This document shows positions 56,036 to 64,000 of a DNA stretch of 64,000 bases, piece by piece. Each line of letters opens with the position of its first letter. Positions within the stretch are counted from its first letter, which is position 1. The DNA comes from Datisca glomerata (Eukaryota > Streptophyta > Magnoliopsida > Cucurbitales > Datiscaceae). The translations under genes were made by a program, and so were the position numbers. The notes under the pieces are model-generated. The model worked only from the letters and a program-made list of their open reading frames with translations, had not been told where the DNA came from and did no database searches. Where the stretch lies: the NCBI GenBank assembly GCA_003255025.1, contig QANY01005060.1, positions 434,001 to 498,000 of the forward strand. The letters run 5' to 3'.

Positions 56036-58045
56036 TGAAAGAAGATAAGAAATTATAGAAGTAGCAAGATGAAGGAGAAGAGAAAAGGAGAATAATTCTT
56101 TCATTAACCAAAACGCGAACTGTACAGAGAGAAGAATAAAAGGGAAAGAGATAACTTCCCAAAGATTAGTTACAGAGAATAGACTAAAAACGCCCTTAAG
56201 CTAGACTAATAGATAAAACAAATTAACTATCTCTAACATCCCCTCAAACTTATCCTTAGATAGAAAAATTGAGGAGTAGATGATGGTTCTTTAGAAAGGT
56301 AAATTGAGGAGTAGATAATGGTTTCGTGAACAAGTCCGCTAATTGAACTTGAGATGGAACATGTTGAACAATTAGATATTTCTTCACAACATTCTCTCGT
56401 ATAAAGTGAAAGTCAATCTCCACGTGATTCGTGTAAGCATGGAGAGACGGGTTGGATACCAAGGATATGGCGGAAGTATTTTCGTGGTAAATTGTTGGAG
56501 CTTTGCTTTGAAAAACATGAAAGTCTTTGAGAATTTATCTTATCCAGCTTAACTCAGCAGCGGTGTTTGCCAAGGCTTTGTACTTTACCTCAGTAGAAGA
56601 CCTGACAACCGTGGCTTACTTCTTAGCACTCCAAGAAATAACATTGGATCTAAGAAAAACAACAAAACTGGATGTGGACCTTCTATCGGAAGGATCACCT
56701 GTCCAATCTTCATCAGTGAAAACCTGCAAATGAAGTTTACTAGGTTTAAACAAGTTACTGATCTAGAGTACCAATTAAATATCTGAGAAATTTTTCACTG
56801 CAACAAAATGAGCAGTAGTAGGGGTGCATAAACTGACAAACACAATTGACAACAAATCTTATATCAGGATGAGTAAAAGTTAAGTATTGAAGTGAGTCAA
56901 CAATGCTCCTATAGAGTGTGACATCAGAAAGAGGAGAACCTACATGACTATATAGAGGGGATTTGGTGGAGCAGGGAGACTGACATGGTTTTGCATTCAA
57001 CATACCAGTTTTTAGAAGTAAATCTCTAGCATATTTAAGTTGATTGGCAAATATACCATTAGAACTCCGACTAATTTCTAAGCCAAGAAAATACTTTAGA
57101 GCACCAAAATCAGTCATGTCAAAAGCTTTTTACAAATAAAAAACAATGGGATTAATAAAGTCATTATATGTGACGGCACAATTATATCATCTACATATAA
57201 TAAGATATAAGTCAAAGAGGAAGAAGAAGCATGCACAAATAATGAGGTATCTACTCGAGAAGTCGAAAAATCAAGAGAGATAAGGTGGCTAGTAAACAGT
57301 TCAAACCATGCCCTTGGGGCTTGCTTAAGACCATAGAGAGTTTTATTCAATTTGTAAACATAGTGTGGATAATTTTTATCAATGACCCTTGGGGTTGAGA
57401 CGTGTAAAGTTCTTCATTTAAGGTACGATGCAGAAATGCATTCTTAACGTCTAGTTGTCTCAAGGTCCAACCATAAGTGGCAGTTGAGGATAATAAAATC
57501 ATGATAGTTGACCTCTTAATAACAAGACTGAACATTTCACTATAGTCTAAGCCAGCTTGTTGATGGTAGTCTTTGACAACTAATCTTACTTTATGCCTAG
57601 AAACAGAGCCATCAGGATTGTACTTGAGTTTGTATACCCATTTGTATACTACAAGGTTCTTATAGGGAAGCAAGGGAACTAAGCTCCAAGTCTTTTGAGG
57701 CATTAAGGTTTTTTATATTCATCGTTTATGGTTTGAACCCACACTAAACTCTTACTCGAAGCACTATAAGAAGTGAGTTCTATCAAGGAAGAAAGAATAG
57801 AAGAAACATGCAAGACCTTTTTCTTGACAATACGAAACTTTGATGGGGTCTGCATTGGGTGAGAGGACCTAGAAGGGATTTGAGCAACCTGATTCCAGTG
57901 GGAGAAATAGTTTCAGTGGGTAAAGTAAAGTGATAGGACTAGGATTTATGGTCCCAAAAGTGATGCTATGATTCAAATCAGTGGTGTTAACAGATTGACT
58001 AGAAACAGGCAAATCATGGGTCAAAATAGTAGCATTCAGTTAATT
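56036..58045 (-). mobile_element. Ty1/copia retrotransposon 3' half, decayed
   Basis: The minus strand carries, in order, an inter-domain linker (LPVSSQS, PMQTPSKFRIVKKK; 58045-57720), reverse transcriptase (WSLVPLL, YKWVYKLKYNPDGSVSRHKV, WTLRQLDVKNAFLH; then LYGLKQAPRAWF and YVDD), RNase H (KYFLGLEISRSSNGI; HVEIDFHFIRENVV; QLADLFTKPLS) and a polypurine tract TTTGAGGGGA. This tract is followed at 56238 by TGTTAGAG, the start of a short 3' LTR ending near 56036. Frameshifts and stops interrupt the frame. The 5' LTR, gag, protease and integrase are missing; the upstream edge abuts the U2 copy 2 flank. Confidence 0.92.
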
Positions 58046-58244
58046 ATGCTAAAAAACTGATTAATCAAATTACAGGTGCAACTAAAAAGGAGCAAGATTA
58101 CACTCAACATATCTAATCCATTGCTGGAAATTTCTTCTTGAAGTTCTCTCTCCATAAAATGACAAAAACAAGAATAAATTACAAGACAACAAAACAATCA
58201 AGAATGGGCTGGAGGATATGCAAGCTTCCACTCGAGACTAAATG

Positions 58245-58258
58245 TTAAACTTAATTTG
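58245..58258 (-). terminator. Plant snRNA 3' box, U2 copy 2
   Basis: CAAATTAAGTTTAA on the minus strand, identical to copy 1. Confidence 0.8.
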
Positions 58259-58454
58259 GAGAGGCGCGCCAGGCCCAAGCAGTATTGCAAGGCTTGGGCG
58301 ACGCATGAGAATCCCAATAGCAAGCTACTGTACTGAACCCTCCCTCTTAAAAAATTAATTTAATATCATGTGAATCAATGATTCATGTATCAGATATTAA
58401 ACTGATAAGAACAGATACTACACTTGATCTTAGCCAAAAGGCCGAGAAAGGTAT
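58259..58454 (-). ncRNA. U2: U2 spliceosomal snRNA, copy 2
   Basis: Same structure as copy 1 (offset 6416 bp): 5' end ATACCTTTCTCGGCC, GTAGTA branch-point pairing element, and Sm site AATTTTTTAA (58356-58347). Three substitutions separate it from copy 1 within the RNA: two in the stem-loop IIa region (ATACATGAATC instead of ATACGTGGATC) and one in a 3' hairpin (GCTATTG instead of GCTACTG). The 5' half, which pairs with U6 and the branch point, is unchanged. With promoter and 3' box intact it is probably a functional variant. Confidence 0.96.
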
Positions 58455-58480
58455 GAGTTGGTCCTTTCTGAGTGACTTCA

Positions 58481-58530
58481 TTTTATATCAGCCTTCTCGC
58501 TTCCCTCTGTACACCTTACCGATGTGGGAC
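58481..58530 (-). promoter_or_regulatory. U2 copy 2 promoter: USE and TATA box
   Basis: USE GTCCCACATCG at 58530-58520 and TATAAAA at 58487-58481 on the minus strand, with the same polymerase II-type spacing as copy 1. Confidence 0.92.
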
Positions 58531-59821
58531 TAATAGCTGCCTGCATAAAAACAAAGGCAACAGAACTATACAACACCGGTATAGTACAAATGGGATAGTA
58601 AGGGTTCAAAGTTTTTTCAAACGGTGGTTCAAAACAAAAAAGTTTTTTCAAACGTACCAATTTAGATTTTTTTAAACTACCAATTTAGATTTAATTCTAG
58701 ATATATCTTAATAACATCTAAGAATAATATTCAGTTTTCCTATATTCTTTAATTATGATATCACAATTTTATTCACACACTTTCATTTAATAATTCATAT
58801 TGGACTATTTTATCTAAAAAATCTACATACATTGATAGTTATTTTTCTCATTTTTATTACTTTTAACTAGAATTTATTATGTGCAACACACATTGTGTAA
58901 AGTTATTTTTTAAATTTCTCATTCGCCTAATGAAATATCAAATATATAAGATGAAATAATTGACTAATTAAATTATTTCATAAGTTAATTAAACCTTCTA
59001 ATATCACATACATAATTGATAAGATGAGTTGTACTTAAGATATCGTCGAGCCATACTTTTCTTAATTCTCGTAAATTTATAACCTTGACAAAAAAGATAC
59101 TCTCAAATTATCAATAAAAGATTATCAATATATGAGTTACTTATTTCTTATCTTGTATATTAAAATATGCTTCATTTTGACCAGAACAGTTCTACACTGA
59201 TAAAATTATAGACGAAATTTTAATTAAATTAAATAACATTCAATATCATAAATTAACTTATTAAATTATAATTTTCGTTTTGTGAAACTTTGGGTTCGAG
59301 AACATGTGAGAAGGAAAGACGCAGCTTACTTGTCATGAGTACGATACCACAAAGTGTTGCTTCAGAAATGATCAGAAATCATCTGAGAGTTTTCTCCCAC
59401 TTTCTGGCAACAATTCTTCTTTCCTTCTCCCCAAACAGTCACCAGCTTTCATTGTAATAATTGACGCACTTGTTTAGCAACATTTCTCATCTAAAAACGT
59501 ATATTTTGAGATTCATTTTTTATATATGGAGGCTGTAAATATTGAGGAGTAATTCTATACCGGTTAAGTTTTAAATTATTAAATGAATTAAGTTATTGAT
59601 TAAGTTTTAAAAAATTAAATGATGTGTCAAACATACATATATTGATATTTTATAACTCAATAAAATTATTCAGTAAATTAGTCTATGAATGATTGACACG
59701 TAATTTTATCACTTAAGTCTCGGTCAATAACTTAGTCGGTGTGGAGCTATTCAAATTTTATTGTCATTATTTGCAATAAATATTAAAAATTCATAGTACT
59801 GAACTTTTAGATAAGTATTCA

Positions 59822-60409
59822 TTTTGAATTTTAATAGCTCATTATCTTTGCCTAAGTTATAATTTAAATCAGTTTATTTCTGACTCAAGATGATGATAAC
59901 CATAATATTTTTGAAATTTGAATTTTAAAATAGTTGATACTAAAACTCGCTACATATTACATACAGCCATTCAAGAACTCTAACAAAAAATTAGTTTCTC
60001 CAAATGGGCATTACAAAGATAAGTTTTCATTAATAAATCCCTTTAAAATTTGCACTGAACACATTAAAAATTTTAAGATTGTACTTTTTTGGACAAAATA
60101 ATCACCGTTCATTAGAATTTTTGTGGAGTATAAAAGGGGTAATTCAGTCAGGGGAGGATTACCCAAAAAACAACTAAAAGAGAATCCGTTAGCATGAGTT
60201 GTTATCTCTCTAGCTATCAAACTGATATTAGGATTTACAAAGTAAAAATTTACGTGAAAAATTAGGCAGCTTCCTAAAAAGAGAAAATTAAAGCATCACT
60301 ACTATTATTTCTACTCACAAAAGAATCCCACAAATTCAAGCATGTTGACTCTACTTCAATAAGCAGCCAGAAATTAGAAAGGCAATGTTGAAGTCCCTCA
60401 AAGAGTGCC
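59822..60409. other. Intergenic DNA, no gene seen
   Basis: AT-rich sequence after the end of the duplication. The minus-strand frame at 60011-60220 has no recognisable features. Confidence 0.4.
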
Positions 60410-60832
60410 ATGAGAAGAGAAGAAGCTGGGGTTTCTAATTCAGCCGAAATTCAACCTCATGCTAGATATTCTCCGACAGAACCTCTACCAACCCAGCCAC
60501 TAGCTTTATCCCCCCATTCTCCTAAGGGTGACTCATTAAAATGGGTTTCTGATAGTATGTTTTGTGATTCTTGGGGCTGGAATAATGAACTAAACTTCAA
60601 AATCTTTAATCAGGGGGAAGCCGCTATTACTTCAAAATCTTATGACTGCCCTTACCCTCTCATTCGGGCATCATGTCCTAGCTTTGTTCACAAGTATGTG
60701 TACCAATTTTTTGGCATGAATTTCATCCTTCTGTTTCACCTGAGGCGAGATGTGAGGGTCGAGAGCTGCCTAGCCCAGATTCGCATTGCACCCGTGGTGG
60801 GGGATCAGTGCGGGGCTTTGTATTTCAACTGA
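60410..60832 (+). CDS. Open frame of 140 codons, unrecognised, doubtful
   Basis: Starts MRREEAGVSNSAEIQPHARY; Pro/Ser-rich first third, then FMNFILLFHL-like hydrophobic stretch. No known domain, no visible intron signals tied to it, and it lies next to LTR-derived sequence. It may be a fragment of a transposon-encoded protein or chance. Listed because it is the longest open frame of this region and the base composition rises in G+C here. Confidence 0.2.
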   Translation: MRREEAGVSNSAEIQPHARYSPTEPLPTQPLALSPHSPKGDSLKWVSDSMFCDSWGWNNELNFKIFNQGEAAITSKSYDCPYPLIRASCPSFVHKYVYQFFGMNFILLFHLRRDVRVESCLAQIRIAPVVGDQCGALYFN

Positions 60833-61472
60833 GAATGTTCCTAGGCCCGTTTACCCGTGCAGTGCAGTTTTTCTTCGCCTGTGCTGGGGCTTTGTAAAAT
60901 TGTTGGTGGCCCAAAAGGGAACCAAAGAATAGGGGGAGGGTGTCCCACTAATATTTTCCTTCATATTCCGCAGCTGCTCACACACTACCCTTAGAGGATC
61001 CTACAAGGCCCTTTGCCTTCATTCACTCTCTAGTGGCTTTGTTCTCCTCCTTCATCTTCCGGGAATGACCCCAACTAGAACCTTACAAAGGGAGAGCTTG
61101 GTCATCCTTCGCCTGGTTTCATTTTGGTCCTAGTTTCTTCGACCAGTGACATTTCTCCAGCTAGCCTTTGAGTCACAGAGAAGGACAATTTCCGTGCAAG
61201 AGACCGCTACGACTTCAACGGTGACTAGCATGTCTTTCTTCCCTTTACTGGTTACCACGAAGATTGTAGCAACTGTTTCTTTCCTCCTTTGCTGTATAAT
61301 TATTATGACGGCTAAAGGTCCTTCCTCCACCAGGGGAAGGGGTGAGTCCTCCCTCTTGTCTTCTACTTCATCGGTGCAGGATGCTGAATTCATCCTCTCT
61401 TGTGATTAAAAAGGGTTTTAAGTACTTTGAATAAAGATGATTTCGTTATCGATTCCCACATATGACTCCAGC
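60833..61472. other. G+C-richer unassigned DNA, possible retroelement interior
   Basis: Opposed 87-codon open frames at 61130-61409 are mirror images of one another's strands and cannot both be real. Neither shows a known domain. It may belong to the element whose LTR-like sequence begins at about 61473. Confidence 0.35.
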
Positions 61473-64000
61473 TGTTGATACCAAAAATTTCAACAGTAAT
61501 CCTCGAGTAGTCTCCCCTACGGATAGAGTTCCTTGCCACATTATCGTTTGTGAAACACAAACAAATAACCCAAAGGTGAGGAATCGAGGGGTGGTTACCC
61601 CGCCTAAGGGCCTTCGATGCCTAAGTCAGTATTAGTCGATATTCCAGCATAATTTCCTTAGGGGAGAGTAGATTGTTGGAATCATGTCCATAAAGTAGGA
61701 TGTAATAACTATTTATGAGTATTTAGTTATTTCTCAAACATTTTGTATTACTGAATTTAATGAATGGATGAAAGTTTTTTTATTAATTAAAATGTGTTTA
61801 TAATTTACTCAAGTTCTGGAACTATTGTCAATGTAAGAAGAGTAAAGACAGAGGGGTCTTCGAGATAAACTCTTATGAAATAGTTCATAATCATATTTAC
61901 AGCCTTAGGATCGTCTGGGCAATCGAGTTCGATTATAATTATTAGGTTGAACTAAAGGATGCCAGTCTTGAGACATGGGAGTGGAGACTATAACGGTTTA
62001 CCTAGACATGTTATGGAACATGTTGAATAGAGCAGTAACAAATTAGTTTAGAGTAAAATCGTTTATCTAGCTCTAAATCTAATTGTTCCACCTTAAGGAT
62101 ATTTTCATAATTACCTTTATCCTGAAGTGAATATGAAGCTTGACTTAGTTATTTATGGTCTTTGACATGCCAAATGAGTGAGTTCGAATTGCCGAATAAT
62201 ATTTTAACTGTTGGGATTGTAATTCAACTATGTTGGAGTTACGTGATTCACATATATAGAAATTCGGGGTTAGATTGCGAAAGCAACAATATCACTTTAT
62301 GATTTATTGATGGGTGTGTAAATAAATTAACTTAGCCAAGTATTTAATGAAATGAGTCACTGAATAAGACTTGTGAATTATATGAGACAATTCACTATTA
62401 TGTCTTTCTTATTCACAGTCGATAAAAGAGTTATGAAAATAATAACAAGATGGGTAAAATGATAATTTTACATCCCTTTCTTGTTACTTATATTCACGAA
62501 GGGTAATATGTTAAAATATTCTGTGGACCGTCAAATAAAAGAGTTTATTTGCACCAACAGAAAATGTATCGAGAGTTGATTGGGCATCAAGCCTATGGTG
62601 GAGTCGTATGATGTCAGGATTGAATAAGTCAGGAATTTATGGAGATAGATTCACGGGGTATTTGAATCCTATAGCTTTATTGATGTGAGTCCATTCGATC
62701 TTAGGAGTAGCTCATGAGGACATGAATAGAAAAACAACATCAGTTGGACCAAAATGTGTTTTGAGCCAATGCGTATTTCCTCAGCCCATATGTGATGAGT
62801 GTTATCACTTTACTTGCCAGGAACAATTAATTGATGTTCAAATTAATTAATTTATTATTTTTTAATTATTAGATAATTAGTAAATAAGATAAATTAATTA
62901 ATTAATTGATGAAACTCAATTTAAATTTATCAATTTGGATTGATGAATTTGGAGTTTGGACACAATATTGACTCTAGGGAGATATGCAATTTCGGCAATA
63001 ATAAATAATAAGGGGGTGGATTTAAGAAATCACACACACAAACATATGAAAATTCTAAAATTATTAAATAAAGGATTGCGTTAGGGTTGCCTCCCTAATT
63101 TAAGTGTGTTAACACAACCCTAATGAGACAGAGCAGAAAAATGTTTCTCTCTCCCCTCCTACTGCTTACCACGGAAATCTCCATAGGTATAGAAAATTTT
63201 GATTTTTCTTCCACAGTTATTTTGAGAGCCCACACTTAATTCCTAACGATGTCCACGTGAGATATACTTTTGAATCCAACGAGTGGTTGTTAGTGCGACG
63301 ATTAATTGAAGTTGTTGGATTTGAAGATCGAAGAACGTGAAGCATTCAATTAAGATTCCACCAACTCAGAAAATTTCCGATACAACGAAAATATAAAACT
63401 TAATATGCGCAATCAGATGTATAGTTTCAATAATTAATATGATAAAATTCTTGATGGAAAATCTTTTGATATTCCGCTCACGAACCATTCATGGTTCAAT
63501 GATTTTTCCTCAAATTTTAAAACCCGATCCAACATAGACATACCTCTTCCATTTATTGGAAGATGTATTTATACCTGGATCTTCGGTGGAAGGAACCGTG
63601 TTGAAGAATCCTCTCGGAGGTGTGCTAGGGAAGCCTTACAAGACATGATGCATGTCTCTAATTGCACAGAAGAGAGGCGACCTTGACATAAAGTGTTTAA
63701 CATTAAACATCAAAATGACTAGACGAAGGTTATCCTGACATCCTGTCGTGACGATTGGTCCAGTTGAGTGCTACTTTCAGTGAGTAATGATGGCCTTATC
63801 CTCGTCGTTATCCGAGCTCTCTTTGTGCACCCATCCTTGTTGTTATATGTGCTCGAGTCCGTGCGACCTGAACATCCTCGGTACTGGCTAGGTGAGATCG
63901 ATCCTTTTCCTCCAAAATTTTTCTTCATCGGGGGCCCCCTAGTGCGGTGTAACACGTGTCGTTGGGTCCTTGGTGGTTAGGAAATCACTCAACATGAAGT
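61473..64000. mobile_element. LTR-like repeat interrupted by the solo LTR (61473-61673 and 63535-64000)
   Basis: Sequence on both sides of the solo LTR resembles one plant LTR. The left part starts TGTTGATACC and has GCCTAAGGGCCTTCGATGCC and TAAGTCAGTATTAG. The right part has a TATTTATACCTGG promoter-like stretch, and continues past the window end. Continuity across the insertion is inferred from style and from the near-identical pentamers at the junction. Confidence 0.5.
61669..63539. mobile_element. Solo LTR, 1861 bp, flanked by TAGAT/TAGAC
   Basis: Starts TGTTGGAATC at 61674 and ends GATCCAACA at 63534, so the termini are inverted (TGTTGG...CCAACA). The flanking pentamers TAGAT (61669-61673) and TAGAC (63535-63539) match at four of five bases. 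No gag/pol and no second LTR copy is present. The 3' part (GATATTCCGCTCACGAACC before the end) has the look of copia LTRs. Orientation is probably plus. Confidence 0.72.

Larger units (their letters stand above)
57672..59821. repeat. U2-bearing segmental duplication, copy 2
   Basis: Collinear with 51327-53405 and about 70 bp longer, because the copia-derived part keeps two segments deleted in copy 1 (around 57828-57890 and 58012-58043). It ends inside repeat X after about 370 bp. Confidence 0.92.

Noticed and set aside
56527..56733. Plus-strand frame of 68 codons
   Set aside because: Antisense of the copia RNase H region.

Overview
This is nuclear DNA of a flowering plant, most likely a eudicot. 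The evidence is intron-rich genes with GT..AG junctions, AT-rich introns and intergenic DNA, plant-type snRNA promoters, and plant transposon families (MULE, Helitron, L1-type LINE, copia and non-autonomous LTR elements). The species cannot be named from the sequence alone.

Layout. 1-1077 is a broken Mutator-like transposase. 1236-2168 is a tandem array with a 115-bp higher-order unit, followed by an orphan first exon (2335-2462). Two related LTR elements without gag/pol follow (2764-8056, duplication TAGAG; 9581-14175, duplication AGATC), their interiors packed with minisatellites. An inverted, decayed but full-span LINE occupies 14917-20476 (15/16-bp target duplication), and a non-autonomous MULE with long inverted arms occupies 20840-22017. 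23248-25905 is a complete signal-peptide-peptidase-like gene (SPPL1 type, 371 aa), with a retroposon-like insert in its first coding intron. Then come a poly-C/N assembly gap, a Helitron (26728-27692) and a palindromic CTACAC/GTGTAG array (28926-30010).

The gene-rich part is 30496-50200: an 18-exon CPSF100 gene (739 aa, with a second Helitron in intron 12), a 10-exon chloroplast SLH-domain/coiled-coil protein gene (954 aa) in the same orientation, and a convergent ribosomal protein L36 gene (111 aa) with a telo-box and site II promoter. CPSF100 next to the SLH gene matches, from memory, Arabidopsis At5g23880-At5g23890.

The right part holds a direct duplication of about 2.1 kb (51327-53405 and 57672-59821). 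Each copy carries a U2 snRNA gene on the minus strand with USE, TATA, Sm site and 3' box intact. Between the copies lie a decayed F-box/DUF295 gene and a copia remnant whose edge is contained in both duplicates. The window ends in a 1.86-kb solo LTR (61674-63534) nested in another LTR-like repeat.

The genes are housekeeping functions: mRNA 3'-end formation, splicing RNA, translation, intramembrane proteolysis and a plastid membrane protein. There is no gene cluster or pathway here. The most notable structures are the twin U2 loci, the two palindromic arrays, the GA/CT tracts that bracket CPSF100 exon 1, and the set of transposon boundaries that can be placed to the base by target duplications.
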